64,000 nt of DNA from NCBI RefSeq assembly GCF_000765145.1, contig NZ_JMGA01000050.1, positions 62,001-126,000 of the forward strand, given 5' to 3'. The translations under genes and the position numbers were made by a program. This DNA comes from Desulfosporosinus sp. HMP52 (lineage in GTDB: Bacteria; Bacillota; Desulfitobacteriia; Desulfitobacteriales; Desulfitobacteriaceae). Positions 33,709 to 41,698 of the stretch are shown here, one piece after another. The first letter of the stretch is position 1; every line of letters begins with the position of its first letter. The notes beneath the pieces were generated by a model. That model was not told the DNA's origin, made no database searches, and saw nothing but the letters and a program-made list of their open reading frames with translations.

Positions 33709-35094
33709 ATGGAGAAAACTACACAGCGCAAAATGGTCACAACTGCGATGCTTGTATCGATTTTACTGGTTGCTATCGATACGACTATCGTTACTACCGC
33801 TATGCCGCACATTGTTGAACAACTAGGCGGCTTGAATCTACTAAGTTGGGTTTTTGCTATTTATCTACTTACATCATCGGTAACCACCCCGATTTATGGA
33901 AAACTTGCCGATTTATTCGGCAGAAAGTCCATTTTCATCTTCGGGATCGTACTTTTTGTCATCGGGTCCATGGTTTCCGGAATGGCACAGACAATGTATC
34001 AACTAATTATATTTCGTGGATTTCAAGGTCTCGGCGCCGGTGCCGTGATGCCGCTGACGTTTACAATTATTGCGGATCTTTATCCGGGTGAAGCCCGCGC
34101 AAAAATGCAAGGTGTCTTTAGCTCAGTTTGGGGCGTTGCTGGATTGCTGGGACCTTTAGTAGGCGGCCTCTTTGTTGATCACATCTCATGGCGTTGGATT
34201 TTTTATATTAACGTCCCGATTGGGATGGTTGCGATTTTCTTGGTGCTTAGTTTTCTGCACGAAACACCCCTTGAAAAATCAAATAAAATTATTGATTATT
34301 GGGGAGCAGCACTGTTTACTCTTTCTATGAGCTCACTTCTCTTCGCCTTAATCAGTGGAGGACAATTATATGCCTGGTATTCTCTAGAGATTATCTTATT
34401 ATTTACTACCGCAGTTGCTTTTCTGATAGCGTTTCTTTATGTGGAGACTAAGACACAGGAACCCATGCTTCCACTATCACTCTTTAAGATACCAGTCATT
34501 GCTGTGTCCAATGCTGTGGGCTTTGTGGCCAGTGGTGTATTGATTGGCGTCAATGTGTATTTGCCAATCTGGATACAGACACTACTTGGTCATAGCGCGA
34601 CTAGTTCCGGACTAACCCTGATGCCCATGTCATTCGCTTGGCCGCTGGCATCAACGTTAGCCGGGCAGTTTATGTACAGAATCGGCTCAAAAGCTACAGC
34701 TGTATTCGGTGCAGTACTAATTATGGCAGGTTCAGCCTGGCTGCTACTTGTCCACACGGGTTCCCCTTACTGGTATTTCGTTGGGGTCATGGTTGTCATA
34801 GGCTTTGGGATGGGGTTCTCTTTTACTCCTTTAACCGTTCTAGTCCAGTCAGCTGTCGGTTGGAATTTACGCGGTGCGGCTACAGCCTCCAATACTTTTT
34901 CGCGTTCGCTGGGACAAACCGTGGGCATTGCTGTGTTTGGTACTGTATTCAATAATACTATGAACCAAAGCGGTATGGCCCAAGGCCTGCATGTGGTCTT
35001 TATCATGGTGTTCGCTATTTCAATGGTTACTTTGTTAATCAGCATTTTGCTCCCATCGCACCGTAGTATTATGGCTCAGCAAAATGCCGATTAA
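33709..35094 (+). CDS. MFS drug exporter (DHA2/EmrB-QacA type)
   Basis: A 461-residue major facilitator protein with up to 14 hydrophobic segments. The DHA2 motifs are visible: LDTTIV-like AIDTTIVTTAMPHIVEQLGG (residues about 23-42), the GKLADLFGRKSIF motif A (about 65-77) and FRGFQGLGAGAVMPLTFTIIADLYP (motif B region), then GPLVGGLFVDHISWRWIFYINVP (motif C). It should export drugs or other amphiphiles with proton antiport. GAGGAG precedes the ATG. The divergent ABC exporter is another efflux system. A small hairpin terminator follows at 35222-35243. Confidence 0.92.
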   Translation: MEKTTQRKMVTTAMLVSILLVAIDTTIVTTAMPHIVEQLGGLNLLSWVFAIYLLTSSVTTPIYGKLADLFGRKSIFIFGIVLFVIGSMVSGMAQTMYQLIIFRGFQGLGAGAVMPLTFTIIADLYPGEARAKMQGVFSSVWGVAGLLGPLVGGLFVDHISWRWIFYINVPIGMVAIFLVLSFLHETPLEKSNKIIDYWGAALFTLSMSSLLFALISGGQLYAWYSLEIILLFTTAVAFLIAFLYVETKTQEPMLPLSLFKIPVIAVSNAVGFVASGVLIGVNVYLPIWIQTLLGHSATSSGLTLMPMSFAWPLASTLAGQFMYRIGSKATAVFGAVLIMAGSAWLLLVHTGSPYWYFVGVMVVIGFGMGFSFTPLTVLVQSAVGWNLRGAATASNTFSRSLGQTVGIAVFGTVFNNTMNQSGMAQGLHVVFIMVFAISMVTLLISILLPSHRSIMAQQNAD

Positions 35095-35221
35095 GATTAA
35101 ACGTAGGTTGAATCCTGTTAGGAAATCTTGCTGTAATAATAATGATTCTCCGTCTTTTAACCATTACCTTCCACTGCAGGGAATACAGCAGTCTTTAATA
35201 TTCCTTATTATTAAAAAGAAA

Positions 35222-35243
35222 ACCCTCAGAATTGAGGATTTTT
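35222..35243 (+). terminator. Weak terminator downstream of the MFS gene
   Basis: CCTCA-GAAT-TGAGG hairpin followed by ATTTTTC. Confidence 0.5.
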
Positions 35244-35296
35244 CATCTTAACTAAAAGGAATAAATTTAGTTTTATTCAAGAAATTAATTATTATC

Positions 35297-35848
35297 CTAG
35301 TTGAAGAAAATAAGGCTGATGCATGAAATAGTATCTTTGCCGTTATTATAGGACATCCCACACCCCTTCTCCAAGGCCATGACATCTATCCCGTAGGCCT
35401 CGACGGAGGATACAGCTTCATCAGGAAACCGACACTCCTGACCGTCAAGAAAAGAACAGCGGCCACAAAAAGTGCACGGTCCAACATTTAGCGGGAGGAA
35501 TTCCTTGAAAACGCCTGTTCCCTTAATATTGTCTATTACCTGTCTTAATATCTTTGTATGCTTTTTGATGCCCTCTTGCATACCTTCGTAGTCAAAAGAA
35601 TCTTCGAGTTGATACACCGTCTGGAATAATAGCCCACTTTTGAACTTTAAGGCTTTCAGCTTTAACTCTTCAATGGAACCCACCGCTGGGGGACACATCC
35701 AGTTCTTATTATAACTTCCACATGAGTTTTGCTCGCATTGTTTTCTAAAGTCTTCATTAAATTGAACATCTTCCACTGCTACAATAGCTGATTGATTCAC
35801 ACCCAGAGACTTAAGCAAAGACATCAGATTATCTATGCCTGAGCTCAT
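35297..35848 (-). CDS. DUF2284 predicted metal-binding protein
   Basis: A 183-residue cysteine-rich protein of the DUF2284 family. The N-terminal half has CEQNSCGSYNKNWMCPPAVG (residues about 34-53), and the C-terminal half has GPCTFCGRCSFLDGQECRFP (about 123-142) and KGCGMSYNNGKDT. The eight or so cysteines probably bind an Fe-S cluster or a metal. The family often lies near corrinoid methyltransferases in anaerobes, and the methyltransferase operon ends just upstream, although a terminator at 35909-35946 separates them. AAGGAG precedes the ATG. Confidence 0.85.
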   Translation of the reverse strand: MSSGIDNLMSLLKSLGVNQSAIVAVEDVQFNEDFRKQCEQNSCGSYNKNWMCPPAVGSIEELKLKALKFKSGLLFQTVYQLEDSFDYEGMQEGIKKHTKILRQVIDNIKGTGVFKEFLPLNVGPCTFCGRCSFLDGQECRFPDEAVSSVEAYGIDVMALEKGCGMSYNNGKDTISCISLIFFN

Positions 35849-35908
35849 ACATTCAACTCCTTTTGAATTAAAGCATCGGTTTAAACATCATAAATTCTTT
35901 ACTATGCG

Positions 35909-35946
35909 GGCAACTAAGACCTCCGAGGACGTACCTCGGAGGTCTT
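35909..35946 (-). terminator. Terminator of the methyltransferase operon
   Basis: AGACCTCCGAGG and CCTCGGAGGTCT form a perfect 12-bp stem with a 5-nt loop. On the minus strand it lies just past the URO-D gene stop. The T-run is weak, but the stem is very stable. Confidence 0.75.
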
Positions 35947-35953
35947 TGGTTTT

Positions 35954-36931
35954 CTAGAACATTTCTTTACTCATTTTGTCAATCGCTTCACTTGCCGAGT
36001 CATATACGCCAGGGAAGGAACTAAAATTCAAACCTTGAGTTAAATTAGGAATGAAGTATAACTTCCCACAATTTTTGCAGGCCCTCTCCACTTCTTTGGC
36101 CACAATTTCTGGTGTCCACCCCGGAAAATCAACAACGCCACTGTCGATATCTCCCATAAAGCTGATTTGACCCCCATATTTTTTAATCAATTCAGGTGTG
36201 TTGTTAGTTGTCATAACTCCCTGCCAGATATCAATTCCCATTTCGATCATATAGGGAACCAAATTAGCTGCATAGGAATCGCTGTGATGGACGATCAACT
36301 CGACACCATTGGCTTTGTAAAAGGCATAGATTTTCTTGTAAGCGGGCAAATAGAACTCTTCAAACATGGCCGGGGAAATGAAGGAAGATTTTTGGCTGCC
36401 CCAGTCGTCATGATGGAAAAGTGCATCAGGATGGAGACGGTCGATCAGGATTTTTGCATAATTTAGCTCAGCTTCCGTAAGATAATCGATAAGCTCATGC
36501 ATTGCTTCCGGTTCTTCATAGAGAGCCATTAAGGCATCTTCCATACTCATAAGGTGATGACACATTTCAAAGACACCAGGGGCGACGAAAGCCGTTACAA
36601 ATTGTTCATTGCGATCAATTGAATTGGCATGGGCTACAGCTGCCGCCCAAGCTTCATCAGAATTATCAATGACAGGAGCCTTAACGTATTTTCTCCACTC
36701 TGTGATATCCTTTAAGACTTTGTGTTCATCATCATGCACCGGAAACTGACCAAGCTGACCTTCCGGCCATCTGAAAGTAATCCCCCAACTATTCTTGAAC
36801 TCTGAGCCTGGTGGACACATCAGTTGTACCGGGACTTCCAGGATAATATCCATGAATTCGTACTGATTTACAAATCGATCCGGATTTCCACCTTTGATGG
36901 TCTCCAATAAATTCTGTCTTTTAGTTAACAT
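35954..36931 (-). CDS. Uroporphyrinogen-decarboxylase-family methyltransferase
   Basis: A 325-residue URO-D-fold protein of the type that moves methyl groups to or from corrinoid proteins (MtaA/MtbA and O-demethylase families), not a haem enzyme. Visible parts are MLTKRQNLLETIKGGNPDR at the N-terminus, LFHHDDWGSQKSSFISPAMFEEFYLP (residues about 190-215), VELIVHHSDSYAANLVPYMIEMGIDIW (about 228-255, probable zinc ligands) and FMGDIDSG. It is the third gene after a methyltetrahydrofolate-type methyltransferase and a corrinoid protein, so it is probably methyltransferase I, taking a methyl group from an unknown methylated substrate. Confidence 0.85.
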   Translation of the reverse strand: MLTKRQNLLETIKGGNPDRFVNQYEFMDIILEVPVQLMCPPGSEFKNSWGITFRWPEGQLGQFPVHDDEHKVLKDITEWRKYVKAPVIDNSDEAWAAAVAHANSIDRNEQFVTAFVAPGVFEMCHHLMSMEDALMALYEEPEAMHELIDYLTEAELNYAKILIDRLHPDALFHHDDWGSQKSSFISPAMFEEFYLPAYKKIYAFYKANGVELIVHHSDSYAANLVPYMIEMGIDIWQGVMTTNNTPELIKKYGGQISFMGDIDSGVVDFPGWTPEIVAKEVERACKNCGKLYFIPNLTQGLNFSSFPGVYDSASEAIDKMSKEMF

Positions 36932-36985
36932 CCTTTTCGGCCTCCTTTAATTTAGTTCAAGCATAACTTAAGCCAAAATGTCAAT

Positions 36986-37618
36986 TCAAGCACTTACCAG
37001 TTCTTTGGCTTTTACAGCAGCACTCCCCGCGTCCGGAGCGAAACCATCTGCTCCGATTGCATCCGCCATCTCCTGGCTTACTGGCGCACCGCCAACAATA
37101 ACCTTGAATCCTGCTAACCCACTAGACTTCAGAGCCTGAACGGTCTCTTTCATTGCCGGCAGTGTTGTTGTAAGCAGCCCCGATAATGCTACAATGGTAA
37201 CACCTTCATTCTCTTTAACAGCATTCATAAACTTTTCTGCGGAAACGTCTACACCCAGATCCAGGACTTTAAATCCTGCACTTTCGATCATCATGGAAAC
37301 AAGGTTTTTACCGATATCGTGAAGATCACCTTGAACTGTACCTATAACACAAGTTCCTAAAGAAGAGGTGCTCGTCCCTGTGAGAAGAGGTTTGAGTACA
37401 TCGACTCCCTTGGACATAGCTTTAGCAGCCATTAGCATTTCAGGGACAAATACTTCTCCTGCCGAGAATTTGTCACCTACCACACTCATAGAGTCAATCA
37501 TAGCCTGAAGAATATCTCCTGCTGCGTTTCCTTCATCAATTGCTTCCTGTACTAAAGCCGGAACTAGTTTAGCTTTTCCAGCCTCTACCTTAGCCTTTAC
37601 TTCAGCGATCTTTGTCAT
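36986..37618 (-). CDS. Corrinoid (B12-binding) methyl carrier protein
   Basis: A 210-residue corrinoid protein like MtaC/MtbC/MttC. The N-terminal cap domain (residues about 10-90, GDKFSAGEVFVPEMLMAAKAM) is followed by the Rossmann B12 domain with the cobalt-ligand motif GTVQGDLHDIGKNLVSMM (DxHxxG, about 110-127), LSGLLTTT (about 155-162) and VIVGGAPV (about 180-187). The ATG at 37618 has AAGGAGG upstream; a longer frame to 37660 would overlap the preceding gene. It shuttles the methyl group between the URO-D enzyme and the DHPS-type enzyme. Confidence 0.93.
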   Translation of the reverse strand: MTKIAEVKAKVEAGKAKLVPALVQEAIDEGNAAGDILQAMIDSMSVVGDKFSAGEVFVPEMLMAAKAMSKGVDVLKPLLTGTSTSSLGTCVIGTVQGDLHDIGKNLVSMMIESAGFKVLDLGVDVSAEKFMNAVKENEGVTIVALSGLLTTTLPAMKETVQALKSSGLAGFKVIVGGAPVSQEMADAIGADGFAPDAGSAAVKAKELVSA

Positions 37619-37637
37619 TTTCAATTCCTCCTTGTAT

Positions 37638-38447
37638 TTATGATAATTTCTTGGGGCCAAATTTATCTTCCCTGTATGCTCCGATATATTCCATGCAGTA
37701 TTCGTCCTGTCCTAAGAGTGCCTCCGTGGCATAGATCATACCCATCATATCTCTGTTTATCGGGTCAATAATCCCACTGTCCATTCCTGCGTTGATGGCC
37801 AGCACGAGGAATGCCTGGTTTACAAGCTTTCTTACAGGGAGATTATAAGAAATGTTGCTTGCTCCTCCTGTGACATGAATGTTCGGATACTGTTTTTTAA
37901 TTTCTTTAATAACTTCAACAACCGTATTGATTCCGTCTTCAGAGGTACAAAGCATTTGAACTAAAGGATCAATATGCAAGCGGGAGGGATCAATGTTATA
38001 TTCTTTAGCTTTTTTCATAATTCCTGCAAAAACTTCAAGACGTTTTTCTAAATCTTGGGGAATACCTGTATCATCGCATAAGAGAGCGACACATTCCCAT
38101 TTTGTATCAGCTATTAACGGAAATATAACCTCAATTTTATCCCCTTCCATGGAGACTGAATTTATAAGACCTGGCTTTTTGCAGAATTTCATAGCCTCTG
38201 CACAGATACGTACATTAGGACTGTCAATGGCAATGGGAGTATCTGTAACCTCCTGTACCAAGTCAATAAGCCACTTTATCGTTTCAAGTTCAATGCTGTT
38301 CTCCACCGAGGCACACACATCTATGAAGGCGGATCCTGCATCTGACTGAGCTTTAGCCAGATTTCGAATAAAGTCTGCATCCTTTGCAGCAATTGCCTTT
38401 GCTACGGAAGGAATAGCTCCGTTGATCTTTTCACCAATAATTATCAA
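37638..38447 (-). CDS. Pterin-binding (DHPS-fold) corrinoid:tetrahydrofolate methyltransferase
   Basis: A 269-residue TIM-barrel methyltransferase of the AcsE/MtgA/MtvA type. The N-terminal MIIIGEKINGAIPSVAKAI, ADFIRNLAKAQSDAGSAFIDVCAS (residues about 25-48), DTPIAIDSPN and VTGGASNISYNLPVR are pterin-binding family signatures. It starts at TTG with AGGGGTGA upstream. As first gene of the operon it probably transfers the methyl group from the corrinoid protein to tetrahydrofolate, feeding the Wood-Ljungdahl pathway. No reductive activase (RACo) gene is present in the window. Confidence 0.88.
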   Translation of the reverse strand: MIIIGEKINGAIPSVAKAIAAKDADFIRNLAKAQSDAGSAFIDVCASVENSIELETIKWLIDLVQEVTDTPIAIDSPNVRICAEAMKFCKKPGLINSVSMEGDKIEVIFPLIADTKWECVALLCDDTGIPQDLEKRLEVFAGIMKKAKEYNIDPSRLHIDPLVQMLCTSEDGINTVVEVIKEIKKQYPNIHVTGGASNISYNLPVRKLVNQAFLVLAINAGMDSGIIDPINRDMMGMIYATEALLGQDEYCMEYIGAYREDKFGPKKLS

Positions 38448-38676
38448 AGTTCAGTCACCCCTATTTTGAATAATCGGTTGCGTTAATCAATTACGTTCAT
38501 CCAATGTTTCATGTTAAAATATTAGTAACCTTAATCCCCTTTCTTTTCTGAATAGTTGTATAGTTGTATATATGAATTAATATTCGCTCTTTTCGAACTA
38601 TTACCTTTGGGCAATATGACAAAATTTAAGGTGTGGACTGTATATTTTGCACTCGATCTAGGACAAGGAGGTCTTT

Positions 38677-39915
38677 ATGGAACAAAATTCCCTTCTGTCT
38701 CAACTTTCCTTGAGCTTAATCAAAACACTTAGTAACGATTCTGGCCTACAAGCCCTGGTTGATCTAGGGTATAAAACTCTGGGCAACCCTTTTACGATCA
38801 CCGACTTCAGTGTAAAGCTACTGGCTACAACCGGCAATACAACGGTGACTGATGACCCTGTCTGGAACGAGCTTAAGATGAATAATTACTTTATCTTCCA
38901 GACCTACTCATACTATGTAAAAAGTAGTTTATTTAGCCAAATTGCAAGCAATGAAGTTCCTTTTTACTGGTCAGATCCCTACTGCAAATACCCCAGGTTG
39001 ATCGGGAAGATACGTATTAACAACAGGGATTTTGCCAATATGGTGGTTTGCGCTCATAATAGAGATTTTGAAGAAAGGGATAAGGAAGTCGTCGCCTTGC
39101 TTTGCGATGCATTTTCAATTGAATTGCAAAAAGCTAAGTATGATGTCCCACAGGGACTGACTCATCAGAGCTTTTTGCAGGATTTGTTGGATAGTAAGTT
39201 GGAAGACGAAGGAATAATTCTTGAACGAATAAAAATCTTAGGCTTAAAATTCAAAAGCAAGCTGTTTGTTATAAGCATTGATATACAAAATCTTGATAAA
39301 TCAAGGTCAACCCTGCCTTACATAAGGGATGAAATTGAACATAAATTTTCTTATGCTAAAGCGATAGTCTATAAGCAAAACATAATAATACTGGCCAGTT
39401 TTGACAATGAAAGGCATTTTAAAGAGATAGAATTAAAATCTTTAAAAGAATTTATTAAGACCAATAATCTGCTGGCAGGCATCAGTCGCCCATTTTCAAA
39501 ATTAACGGAGGTCAAAGAGCACTACTTTGAGTCACTCGAAGGGATAAAATTAGGAAATTATATAGATAGTGAACAACACTTCTACCAATACGAAGATTAT
39601 ATTATTTTTGATTTTATAAGCAACTATTCCCATGGAGAAAAAGCAAAAAGGTTGATTCATCGTTCTTTGTTAAGACTGATTGAATATGATAGGGAAAACA
39701 GTACCGATTATGTGCTAACCTTTTACACTTATCTCTGCAATTTCAAAAACATCAAAGACTCAGCCAATAGTTTGAAAATCCATCGCAACACTATGTTTCA
39801 TAGAGTTGCAAAGATCCAAGATCTTTTGGATGTAGATTTGAATGATGGTGACGTATTATTTCAACTTTATCTTTCCTATAAAATCCTAGAATTTCTCAAA
39901 ATTGAGTTGCCCTAA
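38677..39915 (+). CDS. PucR/CdaR-family activator of the methyltransferase operon
   Basis: A 412-residue regulator with a GAF-like N-terminal sensor region (residues about 1-150), a central GGDEF-like/CdaR domain (about 180-310) and a C-terminal PucR helix-turn-helix (about 345-405, TYLCNFKNIKDSANSLKIHRNTMFHRVAKIQDLL). It is divergent from the methyltransferase operon with 229 bp between the starts, so it is very likely the local activator that responds to the methylated substrate or a product. AAGGAGG precedes the ATG. Confidence 0.88.
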   Translation: MEQNSLLSQLSLSLIKTLSNDSGLQALVDLGYKTLGNPFTITDFSVKLLATTGNTTVTDDPVWNELKMNNYFIFQTYSYYVKSSLFSQIASNEVPFYWSDPYCKYPRLIGKIRINNRDFANMVVCAHNRDFEERDKEVVALLCDAFSIELQKAKYDVPQGLTHQSFLQDLLDSKLEDEGIILERIKILGLKFKSKLFVISIDIQNLDKSRSTLPYIRDEIEHKFSYAKAIVYKQNIIILASFDNERHFKEIELKSLKEFIKTNNLLAGISRPFSKLTEVKEHYFESLEGIKLGNYIDSEQHFYQYEDYIIFDFISNYSHGEKAKRLIHRSLLRLIEYDRENSTDYVLTFYTYLCNFKNIKDSANSLKIHRNTMFHRVAKIQDLLDVDLNDGDVLFQLYLSYKILEFLKIELP

Positions 39916-39939
39916 GTTTATTTCAGTGATTCTGACTCA

Positions 39940-41109
39940 CTATTCATTACCATAATCTTTTGTGTCGATTGGAAGTCCTTTGGCTTGTAAACGCATTTCT
40001 ATAACCTCTTTAATAATAGAGTAGATAAGGACAAAGAGCGGCACACCAATGATCAGGCCGATAAATCCGAAGAACTTGCCACCTAAAAGAATTGCAAAGA
40101 GAATCCAGAATGAAGAGATTCCCAAAGAATCTCCTAAAATTTTCGGTCCAATGACATTCCCATCCAGCTGTTGAAGGATAAAAATAAAAATCAGGAACCA
40201 AAAAGCCATGGTCGGTGACTCGAAGAAGATGATGATCACCGAGGGAATAGCCCCAATAAAAGGACCAAAAAAAGGGATAACGTTAGTTACTGTGATAATG
40301 AATGAAACTAATAGCGTATAGGGCATATCGACGATGGTCAGTACGATAAACGCTATGAATCCGATAATCAAAGAGTCAACTATTTTCCCACCCAAGAAGC
40401 GGCTAAATATCTTTTGAGTGCGCTTTGAGAGCTCAATGATTTTATCTGCAGTCTTAACGCTGAATACACCATAGTTTACTTTTTTCGCCATACTGATGAA
40501 CCGTTCTTTTTCTACCAGCATATAAATGGAGATGATGATGCCGAGAAATACGTTCCAAAGGGAGAGAGCTGTGCTGCGAAGAAAATATAGTACCATGGGA
40601 ACCAGATCCCGTGCGATCTCGCTAATAAAAATCGCCAGCTCGTCTAAGCGTTTATTGATAAAATCTACAACATCCGGCGGAAGAAGAATATCGTCAGAAA
40701 TAGTTTCGATATATTCTGCCGCAGATCGCACATAGTCTGGGATGTTGCGGACAAGCCCTATGACACTAGCCATAAGCTGGGGAAAAATAAAGGCTAGGAA
40801 GAGATAGACAAAAAAACCTGAAATCAGATATGCTAGGAGAATCGAAAGCATATGGAACTGGGATTTTTTCATTCTTTTCATTGCCGGAATTTTCCCTAAA
40901 AGCTTTATGATGAAATTTAATAGGAAATTCACCAGATAAGCAATTATGAACCCATAAATAAAGGGATAGAGGGCGGAATAATAACCTGCCAATATTCGAT
41001 TGAAGTATTCCAGTCCTGACATAGTAAGATAGAACAGTATACTTGACGCAACGACAATGAAGCTATACATAGCAATCGTAGTGTATTGCCGATTCCAGTC
41101 GATTTTCAT
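39940..41109 (-). CDS. AI-2E-family (PerM/YtvI-like) membrane transporter
   Basis: A 389-residue membrane protein with about eight helices and the family layout. Early helices are followed by a charged loop (about 125-200, SAAEYIETISDDILLPPDV) and the C-terminal half has FLGGKIVDSLIIGFIAFIVLTIVDMPYTLL, FFGPFIGAIPSVIIIFF and QQLDGNVIGPKILGDSLGISSFWILFAILLGGKFFGFIGLIIGVPLF. Members export autoinducer-2 or act as ion antiporters; the role here is unknown. The ATG at 41109 has GGAGGT upstream, and the longer frame to 41127 overlaps this site. Confidence 0.9.
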   Translation of the reverse strand: MKIDWNRQYTTIAMYSFIVVASSILFYLTMSGLEYFNRILAGYYSALYPFIYGFIIAYLVNFLLNFIIKLLGKIPAMKRMKKSQFHMLSILLAYLISGFFVYLFLAFIFPQLMASVIGLVRNIPDYVRSAAEYIETISDDILLPPDVVDFINKRLDELAIFISEIARDLVPMVLYFLRSTALSLWNVFLGIIISIYMLVEKERFISMAKKVNYGVFSVKTADKIIELSKRTQKIFSRFLGGKIVDSLIIGFIAFIVLTIVDMPYTLLVSFIITVTNVIPFFGPFIGAIPSVIIIFFESPTMAFWFLIFIFILQQLDGNVIGPKILGDSLGISSFWILFAILLGGKFFGFIGLIIGVPLFVLIYSIIKEVIEMRLQAKGLPIDTKDYGNE

Positions 41110-41358
41110 TGTAACCTCCACACCCATCTCTATTAAAATACTATTTATAGCACTGCCATGTTTTTTACTGCCTTAATAAGCTTATCTTAATGTACCTTAT
41201 CTATATATCATTGACAATGACTACCTTGGTAAAACCTTAACCTTGTATTTCGAACCATTTTGGTTTTAATTGATTGCTTAGTTTAAACACAAATAAAGGC
41301 GATCTGCGTATAATAACAGCGTGCGTATTTGTGATAAATCAACTCTAAGGAGGCTCCT

Positions 41359-41631
41359 ATGCATTTCCATTACCTTACAGAACTTTTACAATTATCCCAT
41401 AAAATCGAACAGCTTTGTATGCCTGATTCTCGTATAGCGAATGATGAGGCTGGATTCATTGATACAAAAGCTAAAGTATTAGGAATTCTAAGAGTATTAT
41501 ATGGTGAAAATTCCAGAGAATTTCGTGTTGTTATACTAACCTATTCACCGGCTACTGTTGTCAAAGTGGTAAACCATATTATTAGCAGGTCAGACAAGAT
41601 AACGTCCCAAACTAAGGCTGTTAATATGTAA
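41359..41631 (+). CDS. Small hypothetical protein (90 aa)
   Basis: A 90-residue protein starting MHFHYLTELLQLSHKIEQL with AAGGAGG 7 nt before the ATG. It looks cytosolic and helical, with no cysteine cluster beyond one Cys and no membrane segment. I do not recognise it. A hairpin terminator follows directly, so it is a one-gene unit. Confidence 0.6.
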   Translation: MHFHYLTELLQLSHKIEQLCMPDSRIANDEAGFIDTKAKVLGILRVLYGENSREFRVVILTYSPATVVKVVNHIISRSDKITSQTKAVNM

Positions 41632-41640
41632 TATCAAAAC

Positions 41641-41671
41641 CACCCTTGGGAGTTTAAACCTTCCAAGGGTG
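41641..41671. terminator. Terminator between the small gene and the hybrid kinase
   Basis: CACCCTTGG and CCAAGGGTG form a perfect 9-bp stem with a 13-nt loop, followed by TTTG on the plus strand. It sits between two convergent genes. Confidence 0.7.
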
Positions 41672-41698
41672 TTTGATGTCTACTTGTGTTTAATCGAT

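Noticed and set aside
36167-36466. 99-aa plus-strand frame opposite the URO-D gene
   Set aside because: It is antisense to conserved metal-binding segments of the methyltransferase.
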